A stretch of DNA of 64,000 nt from an uncultured Phocaeicola sp. (GCA_947581855.1 CANPVZ010000007.1:1-64000), one strand, 5' to 3'; shown: positions 44,874 to 53,980, counted from the stretch's first letter. Notes: generated by a model from the sequence alone, not told the origin. Made by a program: numbers and translations.

Positions 44874-45800
44874 TTAATTCTTGGTTAGTTTATTATCTTT
44901 TTTTAATTGATTAACAATATTGTCCAACATACCGTTAATAAAGGCACCGCTTTTAGCTGTGCTGTAAAGTTTGGCAATCTCTACATATTCATTTAACGAA
45001 ACACTGACAGGAATGTTCGGGAAACTTAAAATTTCTGCCAAAGCAATTTGCATAATGATTACATCCATGAACGCTACACGGTCTAATTCCCAATTTTTGG
45101 TATTTTCGCTCAAGAGATGACGATAGTAATCTGCGTTAAGAATGGTGCGTCGGAATAAACGGCGTGCAAAGTCTTGATCTTCTTCGTCTTTGAATTCGGG
45201 TAAAAGAGGTTGTTTTGAACCGGCCTTTTCTTCAAAGCGTTTGATGGTTTTCAATACGAACGTATCTACGACTTCTTTGTCATCATTCCAATACAGACTT
45301 TGATCTTCCAAACATTGATCCAATTTTTCGTTATTGAAAATAATGTTTTTGTAAAGTTTACGCCACAATTCACGATCAGCCTCATAGGAAGAAGTTTCCT
45401 CGGCCATATACTCTTTATAATATTCGCTGTTTACGATTTTCTCGTATAAGGCTTTAATACATTCGGGTTCGTTGTCCCACGTTTTCTTTTGGTTATTTAC
45501 GAAATCAGAAAGCTGTTCGTTGATTTCGAGTTGGGCAATAAAACGGTTTTCTACAAATTTCATGTTCGGCAGTAACTCTTCTTTAGTAGGCTTGAGTTTG
45601 TTTTTAGCTGCCATAATACGTTTATTCGCATACTTAGTTACTTCTACCATTAATAGTAATAAGTAATTGTAAAGATCGTACGCTTTCGACAAGCTGAAAA
45701 ATAGCTCTTTTTCTGCGGTCTCTAAATTTTTTCCGCCATTCTGATAGTAAGCATATACTATCTGCACAATCTTCAAACGAATAAGAACTCTGTTAATCAT
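44874..45800 (-). CDS. nusB: Transcription antitermination factor NusB (long Bacteroidetes form)
   Basis: The preferred start at 45800 gives 308 residues beginning MINRVLIRLKIVQIVYAYYQ; an ATG 63 bases earlier lies upstream of the promoter and is unlikely. The C-terminal 130 residues hold the NusB fold (RRLFRRTILNADYYRHLLSE, then MDVIIMQIALAEILSFPNIP). It binds boxA RNA with NusE and prevents early termination in rRNA operons. E. coli NusB has about 140 residues; the extra N-terminal half is a helical region typical of Bacteroidetes homologues. It heads the nusB-yajC-ybbR-coaE transcript. Confidence 0.92.
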   Translation of the reverse strand: MINRVLIRLKIVQIVYAYYQNGGKNLETAEKELFFSLSKAYDLYNYLLLLMVEVTKYANKRIMAAKNKLKPTKEELLPNMKFVENRFIAQLEINEQLSDFVNNQKKTWDNEPECIKALYEKIVNSEYYKEYMAEETSSYEADRELWRKLYKNIIFNNEKLDQCLEDQSLYWNDDKEVVDTFVLKTIKRFEEKAGSKQPLLPEFKDEEDQDFARRLFRRTILNADYYRHLLSENTKNWELDRVAFMDVIIMQIALAEILSFPNIPVSVSLNEYVEIAKLYSTAKSGAFINGMLDNIVNQLKKDNKLTKN

Positions 45801-45828
45801 AACTTTAATAATATTTACTAAGGAGTGG

Positions 45829-45860
45829 CAAAAGTAGGTAAATTCCTTATTTAACACAAA
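45829..45860 (-). promoter_or_regulatory. Promoter of nusB-yajC-ybbR-coaE
   Basis: On the minus strand TTTG (45857-45860), a 20-base spacer and TACTTTTG (45829-45836) match the consensus; the chosen nusB ATG begins 28 bases later. Confidence 0.78.
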
Positions 45861-46000
45861 CAAATTACAATTTTTTAGAGGAAAAAAGTTTTAGGCTCCC
45901 TAATATTTGTTTCAATATAGAAGTTTCTTTCTATTTCTTTTGCTTGATATGAAAATTTTAAGCAATTTTGAAGCCGATTTTAAATACATGACTTTGAACT

Positions 46001-46378
46001 ATGGATGAACTTAAAAAGAAAAGTGCAGTGGAAGCTGATAAGGAGATCGTTTTCTCCAAATCTATTAAAGCCGGCAAGCGTATCTATTACTTGGATGTGA
46101 AGAAAAACCGTAAAGAAGAGATGTTTTTAGCTATTACTGAAAGTAAAAAAATTGTGTCGGGTGAGGGAGATGATTCGCAAGTAAGTTTTGAGAAACATAA
46201 AATCTTTTTATATAAGGAAGATTTTGAAAAGTTTATAGGCGGATTGACCGAAGCCATACGTTTTATTACGGACGAACAGGGATCGGCTCTTCCTAAACAG
46301 ATGGGAGATCAGGAGGAAAAAGAAGGGACAGGGGCTCCCCTTGCAGATGAGGAAATAAAAATTGATATAGATTTTTAG
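46001..46378 (+). CDS. PUR-domain nucleic-acid-binding protein (DUF3276)
   Basis: This 125-residue protein has the PUR-alpha-like repeat: EIVFSKSIKAGKRIYYLDVK (about 15-34), then KNRKEEMFLAITESKKI and KIFLYKEDFEKFIGGLTEAI. The repeat is a beta-sheet with one helix that dimerises and binds single-stranded nucleic acid; the related Borrelia protein BpuR binds RNA and DNA. It ends in an acidic tail. It is divergent from nusB and precedes rplY. Confidence 0.88.
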   Translation: MDELKKKSAVEADKEIVFSKSIKAGKRIYYLDVKKNRKEEMFLAITESKKIVSGEGDDSQVSFEKHKIFLYKEDFEKFIGGLTEAIRFITDEQGSALPKQMGDQEEKEGTGAPLADEEIKIDIDF

Positions 46379-46388
46379 CCTTTAACTC

Positions 46389-46419
46389 TTTGATTTTTGG
46401 GAAATAAAATCTACCTTTG
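46389..46419 (+). promoter_or_regulatory. Promoter of rplY-pth-S4 set
   Basis: TTTG (46389-46392), a 19-base spacer and TACCTTTG (46412-46419) give an ideal Bacteroidales promoter. About 95 bases of leader follow before the ATG at 46522; a repeated ATCGTGTGAT-type word at 46436-46463 lies in the leader. Confidence 0.82.
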
Positions 46420-46521
46420 CACCCGCTTTTTGAACATCGTGTGATTATTACACATCGTGTGATGGTGAATTAAGCAATAGAGAATAAACTTAATTTAGAG
46501 TAACACAATTAATTAAAACAA

Positions 46522-47115
46522 ATGAAAACAATTGATGTAAAAGGTACCGCCAGAACAGAACTCGGTAAAAAAGGTACTCGTGAAATTCGTAAAGTTGATG
46601 CAGTTCCTTGCATATTGTACGGCGTAAAGAAAGATGAAAATGGAAAACCTGTTGCTACTCCTTTTACCGTAACTAATGACGGTCTTCGCAACTTGGTTTA
46701 TACTCCGCACATCTATGCGGTAAATTTGGATATTGACGGACAAAGCTGCAAGGCTATCATGAAAGAAATTCAATTCCACCCGGTAAAAGATAATATCCTT
46801 CATGTTGATTTCTATCAGATTTCTGAAGATAAACCTATTGTAATGGAAGTTCCTGTTGCTTTGGAAGGTTTGGCAGAAGGTGTACGTGCCGGTGGTAAAT
46901 TGCAATTACAGGTTCGTAAACTGAAAGTAAAAGCTACATACGATAAGATTCCTGAGAAGTTGGTTATCAATGTAACAAACCTCGGTTTAGGTAAAACAAT
47001 CAAGGTAGGTGAACTTTCATTTGAAGGTTTGGAAATTTTGAATGCAAAAGAAACCGTTGTTTGTGGTGTTAAATTAACTCGTGCCGCTAGAGGTGCTGCC
47101 GCTGCGGTTAAATAA
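46522..47115 (+). CDS. rplY: Ribosomal protein bL25 (Ctc form)
   Basis: This 197-residue protein has the N-terminal 5S-rRNA-binding L25 domain (TARTELGKKGTREIRKVDAV, about 9-28) and the C-terminal TL5/Ctc domain (VPVALEGLAEGVRAGGKLQL). It is part of the large ribosomal subunit. E. coli L25 has only the first domain; the two-domain form is normal in Bacteroidetes. It leads an operon with pth (31 bases later) and the S4-domain gene, all serving translation. Confidence 0.96.
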   Translation: MKTIDVKGTARTELGKKGTREIRKVDAVPCILYGVKKDENGKPVATPFTVTNDGLRNLVYTPHIYAVNLDIDGQSCKAIMKEIQFHPVKDNILHVDFYQISEDKPIVMEVPVALEGLAEGVRAGGKLQLQVRKLKVKATYDKIPEKLVINVTNLGLGKTIKVGELSFEGLEILNAKETVVCGVKLTRAARGAAAAVK

Positions 47116-47146
47116 TAGAACTGTAGTTTTCAGTTAATTCCTTTCA

Positions 47147-47710
47147 ATGAAATATTTGATTGTAGGGTTGGGAAATATCGGCAATGAATATCGCGATACC
47201 CGCCACAATATAGGATTTAGAGTATTGGATGCCTTAGCTAAGGCATCCAATATTGTTTTCAGTGATAGCCGCTATGGAGCTACCGCTACGCTCTCATTGA
47301 AGGGGAGGCAGTTGATATTGCTGAAACCTTCTACTTATATGAATCTGAGTGGAAATGCTGTTCGTTACTGGATGCAGCAGGAAAAGGTACCTTTAGAGAA
47401 TGTACTGGTTGTGGTTGATGATTTGGCTTTACCGTTTGGAGCGCTTCGTTTGAAAGGGAAGGGAAGCGATGCCGGTCACAATGGATTGAAGCATATTGCC
47501 GCAACATTGGGTACTCAGAACTATGCACGTTTGCGGTTTGGCATTGGTAACGATTTTCCTCGTGGAGGACAGATTGATTTTGTACTCGGGCATTTTACTG
47601 AAGAGGATATGAAAACGATGGATGAACGAGTGGCTTTGGCTATCGACATTATCAAGAGTTTTTGTCTGGCAGGTATTGACATCACTATGAATCAATATAA
47701 CAAGAAATAA
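47147..47710 (+). CDS. pth: Peptidyl-tRNA hydrolase
   Basis: This 187-residue enzyme frees tRNA from prematurely released peptidyl-tRNA. Motifs are GLGNIGNEY with Asn10, TRHNIGF with the catalytic His20, [12 protein letters not shown] near 61-72, and [11 protein letters not shown] near 90-100 with the catalytic-site aspartate. The length is typical. It is separated from the S4-domain gene by no spacer (stop at 47710, next ATG at 47711), so the two are coupled. Confidence 0.96.
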   Translation: MKYLIVGLGNIGNEYRDTRHNIGFRVLDALAKASNIVFSDSRYGATATLSLKGRQLILLKPSTYMNLSGNAVRYWMQQEKVPLENVLVVVDDLALPFGALRLKGKGSDAGHNGLKHIAATLGTQNYARLRFGIGNDFPRGGQIDFVLGHFTEEDMKTMDERVALAIDIIKSFCLAGIDITMNQYNKK

Positions 47711-48133
47711 ATGGGTGAAGCAAGAATTGATAAATGGCTTTGGGCCGTCCGTATATTTAAAACCCGTACCATTGCAGCTGAGGCATGCAAGAAAGGGCGT
47801 ATTAGTATCAACGGTGTGCAGATAAAACCTTCTCGGATGATAAAACCGGGAGAGATTATTCAGGTGCGTAAGCCACCTATCACTTACTCCTTTAAAGTGT
47901 TACAAGCCATAGAGAAACGGGTAGGGGCTAAGCTTGTTCCCGAAATGATGGAGAATGTAACGACATCAGACCAGTATGAACTATTGGAGTTGAGTCGCAT
48001 AAGCGGTTTTGTAGACAGAGCTCGAGGAACCGGCAGACCGACTAAGAAAGATCGTCGTAGTTTGGATGAGTTTACTGCTCCTGAGTTCTTAGATGAGTTT
48101 AATTTCGATTTTGAGGAGGATGAAGAGGACTGA
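47711..48133 (+). CDS. S4-domain RNA-binding protein (Hsp15/HslR-like)
   Basis: This 140-residue protein starts with an S4 domain (RIDKWLWAVRIFKTRTIAAE, then ACKKGRISINGVQIKPS) like that of Hsp15, which binds the large ribosomal subunit carrying a stalled nascent chain. The tail is charged and ends in a run of Asp and Glu. It follows pth without a gap. The partner genes rplY and pth suggest a ribosome-rescue role in keeping with Hsp15; that is inference. Confidence 0.9.
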   Translation: MGEARIDKWLWAVRIFKTRTIAAEACKKGRISINGVQIKPSRMIKPGEIIQVRKPPITYSFKVLQAIEKRVGAKLVPEMMENVTTSDQYELLELSRISGFVDRARGTGRPTKKDRRSLDEFTAPEFLDEFNFDFEEDEED

Positions 48134-48477
48134 AAAGTCTATTTCTTTTATCATATAACCTTCGCCATCTTCACGTTATAAATAATAAAGAAATAAATGA
48201 ACGCTTATTCTTTTGGAAACGAACGTTCGTTTACAGGACAATGAACGTTCGTTATGTCGATAATGAACGTTCATTATAAAAGATATATTTCATTTCTGAA
48301 ATACCTTATGTGCCTTTTCTTTTTGTTACTTTTTACTTGTAAATAAAAATCATCCATGTAATGGCTAACTCTTTGCCTGTTTATTTGGTAAGCTTCTTTT
48401 CTAGGCATGTTCTTTTGACCATTACGCTTTTACTGTTTTTGAATGCTTACCTGGTAGGGATTTTACTGGAGAAGCAT
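48134..48477. other. Intergenic region between S4-domain gene and aldo/keto reductase
   Basis: The gap lies between convergent genes. It holds the 22-base iteron array at 48199-48280 and the start of a possible small membrane-protein frame (48361-48519). No other structure is seen. Confidence 0.7.
48199..48280. repeat. Array of 22-base repeats with palindromic GAACGTTC core
   Basis: GAACGTTC begins at 48221, 48243 and 48265, and a degenerate GAACGCTT at 48199, each exactly 22 bases apart. The first perfect copy is inside a 14-base palindrome AACGAACGTTCGTT (48218-48231) and the last inside a 16-base palindrome TAATGAACGTTCATTA (48261-48276). The even spacing puts each site on the same face of DNA, as expected for cooperative protein binding. 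Confidence 0.85.
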
Positions 48478-48519
48478 TTACTGGCCAATAATATACTCTA
48501 TTTTTTCAAGTTCGGCTGA
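48361..48519 (+). CDS. Possible small hydrophobic protein
   Basis: An ATG at 48361 opens a 52-residue frame ending at 48519. The sequence reads LPVYLVSFFSRHVLLTITLL and then LFLNAYLVGILLEKHLL, so one or two membrane segments. Its last 14 codons overlap the 3' end of the aldo/keto reductase gene on the other strand. No clear ribosome site is seen. It lies 81 bases after the 22-base repeat array, which makes a regulated small toxin-like or signalling protein conceivable, but the frame could be chance. Confidence 0.3.
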   Translation: MANSLPVYLVSFFSRHVLLTITLLLFLNAYLVGILLEKHLLANNILYFFKFG

Positions 48520-49482
48520 AGTAAATGTGGTATTCTCTATGGCTTTAAGATTGTCAGACAGTTGTGTTACTGAACTTGCGCCGATGATAACGCTGGTAAC
48601 TAATTCATCTTTTAATAACCACGCTAGTGCCATTTCGGCAAGCGTCTGTCCACGTTGAGCGGCAAGCTCATTCAAAGCCTTTATTCTTTCCAAGGTTTCG
48701 TTCGTTAGGCTTTCTTTCTTTAAAAAGTTATTATGAGCCATACGGGAGTTTTCAGGGATTCCGTTTAAATAACGGTTAGTAAGTAATCCTTGTGCCAGCG
48801 GAGAGAATGCAATGAATCCGGTGCCGTTATCTTTAGCTTGTTGTAAAATCCCTTGTTTCTCCGGTTCACGATGGAACAGATTGTATTTTCCCTGATAGAG
48901 CAGACAATGTACATCTCGTTCTTCCAAATACCGATAAGCTAGGGTCGCTTTTTCTACGGGATATTTCGACAATCCTACATATAAAGCTTTTCCCTGCCGT
49001 ACAATATCGACAAGTGCCTGTAGTGTTTCTTCAAGAGGTGTATCGGGGTCATAGCGGTGAGAATAAAAGATATCGACATATTCGAGGTGCATTCGCTTTA
49101 GGCTTTGGTCGAGGCTGTTAATTAGCGATTTACGGGAACCCCAGTTGCCGTAGGGACCGGGCCACATCTCGTGTCCGGCCTTGGTTGAGATGAACAGTTC
49201 GTCCCGATAGGGCATGAAAGATTTTTTCATGATCAGACCGAATGTTTCTTCGGCGGAACCGAATGACGGACCATAGTTGTTAGCGAGGTCGAAGTGCGTA
49301 ATACCTTGGTCGAAGGCATAGTGTGCCATTGCTTGTGAGTTGGCAAATGGGTTCACATCACCAAAGTTATGCCATAAACCTAGAGATATTTCAGGTAACA
49401 GGATACCGCTTTTTCCACAACGGCGATATTTCATTCCGCTGTTGTATCGTTCCGGTGCGGGAGAATAGACAGGGTTAATCAT
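48478..49482 (-). CDS. Aldo/keto reductase (YghZ/GprA-like)
   Basis: This 334-residue NADPH-dependent reductase has the AKR fold. The catalytic tetrad is visible as Asp in FDLANNYGP, Tyr in the same loop, Lys in ISTKAGHE and His in FYSHRYD. The GPYGNWGSRKSLINSLDQSL stretch matches the YghZ subfamily, which reduces methylglyoxal and L-glyceraldehyde 3-phosphate. A start at the 17th codon (MKYRRCG) is an alternative. It is monocistronic, after the recA terminator on the same strand. Confidence 0.92.
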   Translation of the reverse strand: MINPVYSPAPERYNSGMKYRRCGKSGILLPEISLGLWHNFGDVNPFANSQAMAHYAFDQGITHFDLANNYGPSFGSAEETFGLIMKKSFMPYRDELFISTKAGHEMWPGPYGNWGSRKSLINSLDQSLKRMHLEYVDIFYSHRYDPDTPLEETLQALVDIVRQGKALYVGLSKYPVEKATLAYRYLEERDVHCLLYQGKYNLFHREPEKQGILQQAKDNGTGFIAFSPLAQGLLTNRYLNGIPENSRMAHNNFLKKESLTNETLERIKALNELAAQRGQTLAEMALAWLLKDELVTSVIIGASSVTQLSDNLKAIENTTFTSAELEKIEYIIGQ

Positions 49483-49632
49483 ATAGTGTGTTATTTTAAG
49501 TTGACAGGTAAACTCTTTTTCAGGTAATTCATTCTCTTCTTCAGCTGATACTTGTTTGATTGAGCATGAAGAAGCGTAAGGATTTGATTATGTTATATGA
49601 AAGAATACCTTTAGGTAGTAATGATGAAAATT

Positions 49633-49676
49633 CTGTCATTCGGAAGTAAAATAAAAGAATTTCTTCCGAATGACAG
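49633..49676 (-). terminator. Terminator of recA
   Basis: CTGTCATTCGGAAG (49633-49646) pairs perfectly with CTTCCGAATGACAG (49663-49676). On the minus strand it is followed by AATTTT. It begins 15 bases after the recA stop. Confidence 0.8.
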
Positions 49677-49690
49677 CATATTAACTGGTT

Positions 49691-50722
49691 TTACATCTTT
49701 TTATCTTTCAGTTTCTCGAAGATAAGTTTTTCTAATTCTTCGGCCAGTTCAGGATTGTCGGCCATGCATTGTTTTGCGGCGTCTCGTCCCTGTCCGATTT
49801 TCGTGTCATTGTAGCTATACCAAGAACCACTCTTTTTGAGAATTCCCAGATCGGCACCTAAATCAATAATTTCACCGGTTCTAGAAATACCTTCTCCAAA
49901 CATGATGTCGAATTCCGCTTTACGGAATGGGGGAGCAACCTTATTTTTCACTACTTTTACTTTCGTTTGCTTGCCAATCACTTCGTCACCATCTTTCAAC
50001 TGTTGCGATCCACGGATGTCCAACCGTACCGAAGCGTAGAACTTCAAAGCGTTACCACCGGTTGTGGTTTCAGGGTTACCGAACATAACTCCGATTTTCT
50101 CACGTAATTGATTAATAAAAATACAAGTTGTTTTGGTCTTGTTGATTGTGGAAGTCAGCTTACGTAAAGCCTGAGACATAAGGCGCGCTTGTAATCCCAC
50201 TTTGTTTTCACCCATATCGCCGTCAATTTCAGCTTTCGGAGTCAGAGCGGCGACAGAATCGATAACAATAATGTCGATTGCAGAGGAACGAATCAACTGC
50301 TCGGCAATCTCCAGAGCTTGTTCGCCATTATCTGGTTGGGAAATCCACAGATTCTCTACGTCTACACCCAATTTTGCAGCGTAAAAACGGTCAAAAGCAT
50401 GTTCGGCATCAATGAATGCGGCAATGCCTCCCGCTTTTTGTGCCTCGGCTATAGCATGGATAGCCAGGGTTGTTTTGCCGGATGATTCCGGGCCATAAAT
50501 CTCGATGACACGTCCACGTGGATAGCCACCTACGCCTAATGCTGCGTTCAGGCCAATTGATCCGGTAGGTATCACTTCCACCTCCTGAATATTCTCGTCG
50601 CCGAGTTTCATGATGGAACCTTTACCAAAACTCTTTTCTATTTTGTCCATAGCCGTTTGAAGCGCTTTTAGCTTATCATTTACGCTTCCCGGTTCTATAT
50701 CGTTATTTTCTTTTTTTGCCAT
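49691..50722 (-). CDS. recA: Recombinase RecA
   Basis: This 343-residue protein forms filaments on single-stranded DNA, exchanges strands and triggers self-cleavage of LexA-type repressors. Walker [10 protein letters not shown] is at 77-85; [10 protein letters not shown] is Walker B; loop L2 appears as [20 protein letters not shown]. It starts 11 bases after the bcp stop, so the two are co-transcribed. No SOS box was recognised. The length is standard. Confidence 0.98.
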   Translation of the reverse strand: MAKKENNDIEPGSVNDKLKALQTAMDKIEKSFGKGSIMKLGDENIQEVEVIPTGSIGLNAALGVGGYPRGRVIEIYGPESSGKTTLAIHAIAEAQKAGGIAAFIDAEHAFDRFYAAKLGVDVENLWISQPDNGEQALEIAEQLIRSSAIDIIVIDSVAALTPKAEIDGDMGENKVGLQARLMSQALRKLTSTINKTKTTCIFINQLREKIGVMFGNPETTTGGNALKFYASVRLDIRGSQQLKDGDEVIGKQTKVKVVKNKVAPPFRKAEFDIMFGEGISRTGEIIDLGADLGILKKSGSWYSYNDTKIGQGRDAAKQCMADNPELAEELEKLIFEKLKDKKM

Positions 50723-50733
50723 ATAATTAATAT

Positions 50734-51180
50734 TTATAAAATTTGTTGAGCATGCTCTTTTGTTTTTATTTCTTTTGGAGTGAAGATACGTTCAATCACG
50801 CCTTCTTCATTGATGATAAAAGTGGTGCGAAATGTGCCCATATACTTGCGTCCGTACATGCTTTTTTCTCCCCACACACCAAACTGTTCCACCAGTTTTT
50901 TATCCGTATCAGCAATTAACGGGAAAGGTAGCTGATTTTTTTCAATGAATTTTTGGTGTGATTTAGCGTTATCTACACTTACTCCAATTACTTCGTATCC
51001 AGCTTTGCGAAGATCACTGTAACCGTCGCGAAAACTACAGGCCTCGGCTGTGCAGCCTGAGGTATTATCTTTAGGATAAAAATAAAGTACCACTTTATGT
51101 CCTTTGTAATTACTGAGACGGATTTCGTTTCCGTTTTCATCAAGCCCGAGTATTTCGGGTGCTTTATCTCCTACTTTCAC
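50734..51180 (-). CDS. bcp: Thioredoxin-dependent thiol peroxidase (Bcp/PrxQ)
   Basis: This 148-residue peroxiredoxin reduces hydrogen peroxide and organic peroxides. The peroxidatic Cys43 is in [15 protein letters not shown] and the resolving Cys48 lies five residues later, as in PrxQ. It is followed by recA after 11 bases; the pairing of a peroxidase and a repair gene suggests a stress-linked operon. An inverted repeat (51185-51265) lies just upstream. Confidence 0.95.
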   Translation of the reverse strand: MKVGDKAPEILGLDENGNEIRLSNYKGHKVVLYFYPKDNTSGCTAEACSFRDGYSDLRKAGYEVIGVSVDNAKSHQKFIEKNQLPFPLIADTDKKLVEQFGVWGEKSMYGRKYMGTFRTTFIINEEGVIERIFTPKEIKTKEHAQQIL

Positions 51181-51184
51181 TTCT

Positions 51185-51265
51185 TTATTAAATTAAGGAT
51201 TGAAAGTTGGGAATTGAGAGTAAGTATTTACATGAAGGTCTCTCACTCTACATTCTAAACTTTCA
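51185..51265. repeat. Imperfect inverted repeat between carboxynorspermidine dehydrogenase and bcp
   Basis: TTGAAAGTT with GAATTGAGAGTAAG on the left matches CTCACTCTACATTC and AACTTTCAA on the right. It lies between two genes on the minus strand and may end the upstream transcript. The TTGAAAG arm is shared with the repeat at 28888-28971. Confidence 0.6.
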
Positions 51266-51270
51266 ACTGA

Positions 51271-52464
51271 TTAAACTTCTAAATCTTTATCGAACACTTC
51301 ATGCCAGGGCAGTCCTTGCTTGTTTAGTTGTTCCATGAATGGATCCGGATCAAATTCCTCGACATTGAATACACCCGGCTTTTTCCATAAGCCTTTGAGG
51401 AACATCATTGCGCCAATCATGGCAGGAACACCGGTCGTATAGCTTACACCCTGCATGCCTGTTTCTTTATAAGCTGCCTGGTGGCTGCAATTGTTGTATA
51501 TATAATAGGTATGCTCTTTTCCGTCTTTGATACCACGAATACGGCAACCGATTGAAGTTTCCCCTTCATAGTTTTCGCCTAAGTCTTGTGGGTTAGGCAA
51601 TACGGCTTTCAGAAATTGCAACGGAACAATCTTCATACCATTATATTCCACTTCATCAATACGAGCCATGCCGATGTTTTGGATTACTCGTAAATGGGTT
51701 AGGTATTCTTGACCGAAAGTCATCCAGAAACGTGCACGCTTAATTGTCGGATAATTTTTTACCAACGACTCCAGTTCTTCATGATAAAGCAAATATGAAT
51801 CGCGCGGGCCGATATTTGGGTAAGTAAGAGCCTTATGAATCTCTAAAGGCTTGGTTGTTACCCATTCACCGTTCTCGTAATAGCGTCCGTTTTGGGTAAT
51901 CTCCCGGATATTTATTTCCGGATTAAAGTTGGTGGCAAATGCTTTATGGTGGTTTCCCGCATTGCAATCTACAATGTCCAGATAATGTATTTCATCGAAA
52001 TAATGTTTTGCTGCGTATGCTGTATAAATACCGCTTACCCCCGGGTCGAATCCACACCCTAAGATAGCTGTCAATCCAGCTTCTTCGAAACGTTTTTTAT
52101 ACGCCCATTGCCAACTGTATTCAAAGTGTGCTACATCTTTTGGTTCATAGTTAGCTGTATCTAAATAATTAACACCGGTTTTCAAACAAGCCTCCATAAT
52201 GGTGAGGTCCTGATAAGGAAGCGCAACATTGATAACAATTTCCGGCTTGAATTCATTAAACAAAGTTACCAGTTCGTTTACGTTGTCGGCATCCACCTGT
52301 GCTGTACGGATAGACGGGTTGCCAATGGCTTTTACCACAGCGTCGCATTTAGATTTGGTACGACTTGCAATCATTATATCCGTAAACACATCCGGATTTT
52401 GTGCTACTTTATGCGCAACAACTGTTCCTACACCTCCTGCGCCGATAATTAAAACTTTACCCAT
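51271..52464 (-). CDS. Carboxynorspermidine/carboxyspermidine dehydrogenase
   Basis: This 397-residue enzyme of the saccharopine dehydrogenase family begins with the NADP site KVLIIGAGGVGTVVAHKVAQ. INVALPYQDLTIMEACLKTG and GCGFDPGVSGIYTAYAAKHY follow, as in carboxynorspermidine dehydrogenase. It couples aspartate semialdehyde with putrescine or diaminopropane as the first committed step of the alternative spermidine route, which gut Bacteroides use. The decarboxylase partner is not in the window. True saccharopine dehydrogenase is less likely given these blocks. Confidence 0.87.
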   Translation of the reverse strand: MGKVLIIGAGGVGTVVAHKVAQNPDVFTDIMIASRTKSKCDAVVKAIGNPSIRTAQVDADNVNELVTLFNEFKPEIVINVALPYQDLTIMEACLKTGVNYLDTANYEPKDVAHFEYSWQWAYKKRFEEAGLTAILGCGFDPGVSGIYTAYAAKHYFDEIHYLDIVDCNAGNHHKAFATNFNPEINIREITQNGRYYENGEWVTTKPLEIHKALTYPNIGPRDSYLLYHEELESLVKNYPTIKRARFWMTFGQEYLTHLRVIQNIGMARIDEVEYNGMKIVPLQFLKAVLPNPQDLGENYEGETSIGCRIRGIKDGKEHTYYIYNNCSHQAAYKETGMQGVSYTTGVPAMIGAMMFLKGLWKKPGVFNVEEFDPDPFMEQLNKQGLPWHEVFDKDLEV

Positions 52465-52496
52465 TTATTTCAATAACTTGTTTATAAGATTGATGA

Positions 52497-53771
52497 TTAA
52501 TTGATTTCTGCTAATTTGCCATGCTTGAAAGTAAGAATTGAGTGGTCTTCATAGAACCAGTCTTCTCTTGCTTCTTCATGGTTTTTATGTACGCGTAACG
52601 GATTTCCTTTAGCCATACGACATTCGTCAGGGCTCATCCCTAGTTTTATTTCACCTTTGCTGATGAGATCCCATGTCTTATCGTCAATTTTCGGATAACG
52701 GGAACGTAAGTTCCCTTGGCCGAAGACATCGGTAAAGAAGTTTTCATGTTCTCCGGCAATATCTCCGGCTACACTTGATCGTTTAAACGTGATTTCCTTT
52801 GTGTAAGTGTTTCCTTCCAAGTCAAGTAGAGTCATCTTGACATAAGGTGAGTTATTGATGGCTTCAATGTCTTTAATAACAAACTGTTTGTAACGGTTGA
52901 TGCGTTTTGGACCTTTCTCACTGTTCATATCGCAGTTTTCTTTTGCATACACATCTTTTCCTGCATATTGTTCCATCAGGTTTTCCTGTACACTTTTGTT
53001 TGCATCATTCAGAGCAAAAGAATTAGGAAACCACATGGGTTTTAGGTCCATAATAAATTCTGTATCTACCATGCCGCTGTTCGTTTTAGAAATAGCCACA
53101 GATTGATAGAATTCTCGTCCCTTATCATCTTTTACTACTATTTTTACAGGGAAAGAACGGCTTCCCACTCCTATACCTGTCACTGTTACTTTTGTATTGT
53201 TAGGAATTTCTATTTCTTTATAACCTCCAGCAGCATTGTTTTCGTCTACGCGATATTTTTCGGCACGGGTGTAAAAAGTTTGTCCGATAAGCAGATTCTT
53301 AGCAATATCTACATCGCCTAAGAAAGCCAACGTGTTGATTCCCGCCTTTGGTTTGGAGCAATAGTCGCCTAACGACGTGTTTTTCACTTCATGATAATAC
53401 GTTTTGTTTTCGCAATCGAACATGAAATGCAGATATCCTTGTTCTGTTTCTTCTACACCAAGATATTCGAATATTTTGTATTTCAAGTCACCGCTACTTA
53501 CATTTTTTCCTGTTTCCTTTGATTTAAAGGTGGGGATAATTAAGTCTTTCCGTTCGGGAAGAACCATGAATTTCATGCCTGGTTGCCAATCACACAGGCT
53601 GTAATAACGGAAGTTGGCGTTAATAAAATCTTCTTCCGGTGTCGTAGTGGATTCTTTGTTTTGTTCCGTAGATGCTGCTTGTTGAGTTTTTACAAAATAA
53701 TCATTTTGTGCCGAAACTGTCAGGGTGTTGAATAAAAGAATAGTAGAAGCTAATAAGAAAGTTGTTTTCAT
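52497..53771 (-). CDS. Secreted protein with BamE (SmpA/OmlA)-like C-terminal domain
   Basis: The preferred start at 53771 gives 424 residues with a signal peptide (MKTTFLLASTILLFNTLTVS, cleaved before QNDYF). The bulk is beta-rich and unknown. The last 65 residues read LISKGEIKLGMSPDECRMAK and EDWFYEDHSILTFKHGKLAE. That pattern (a Gly-Met-Ser start of a helix, then a Trp-Tyr strand and a final strand with Gly-Lys) is like the SmpA/OmlA fold of BamE. It lies 32 bases before the carboxynorspermidine dehydrogenase gene on the same strand; no functional link is evident. Confidence 0.75.
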   Translation of the reverse strand: MKTTFLLASTILLFNTLTVSAQNDYFVKTQQAASTEQNKESTTTPEEDFINANFRYYSLCDWQPGMKFMVLPERKDLIIPTFKSKETGKNVSSGDLKYKIFEYLGVEETEQGYLHFMFDCENKTYYHEVKNTSLGDYCSKPKAGINTLAFLGDVDIAKNLLIGQTFYTRAEKYRVDENNAAGGYKEIEIPNNTKVTVTGIGVGSRSFPVKIVVKDDKGREFYQSVAISKTNSGMVDTEFIMDLKPMWFPNSFALNDANKSVQENLMEQYAGKDVYAKENCDMNSEKGPKRINRYKQFVIKDIEAINNSPYVKMTLLDLEGNTYTKEITFKRSSVAGDIAGEHENFFTDVFGQGNLRSRYPKIDDKTWDLISKGEIKLGMSPDECRMAKGNPLRVHKNHEEAREDWFYEDHSILTFKHGKLAEIN

Positions 53772-53906
53772 ATCTGCGTTCAATTAATATTAAGTTTATA
53801 CTACAAAGATACTGCTTTTTTTCAAGACGTGGTAAATAATTCCTCTTTTTTTCTATGGACATTAGAGGAAAAATCAAAGATACGCGTTAATCTGCGTTAA
53901 TCCATG

Positions 53907-53936
53907 TTTGAAATTGTAGAATATAGCCTACCTTTG
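53907..53936 (+). promoter_or_regulatory. Promoter of the META-domain gene
   Basis: TTTG (53907-53910), an 18-base spacer and TACCTTTG (53929-53936) fit the consensus; the ATG is at 53981. The bases just before (53877-53900) contain two copies of CGTTAATC, a common Bacteroidales intergenic word. Confidence 0.7.
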
Positions 53937-53980
53937 CACCTCTTTATTTGTTTATTAGCAGAACTAAAATAATTTGAAAG

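Noticed and set aside
48199-48280. CRISPR array
   Set aside because: Units are 22 bases in total with a palindromic core and no spacer-length variable part; no cas genes are near.
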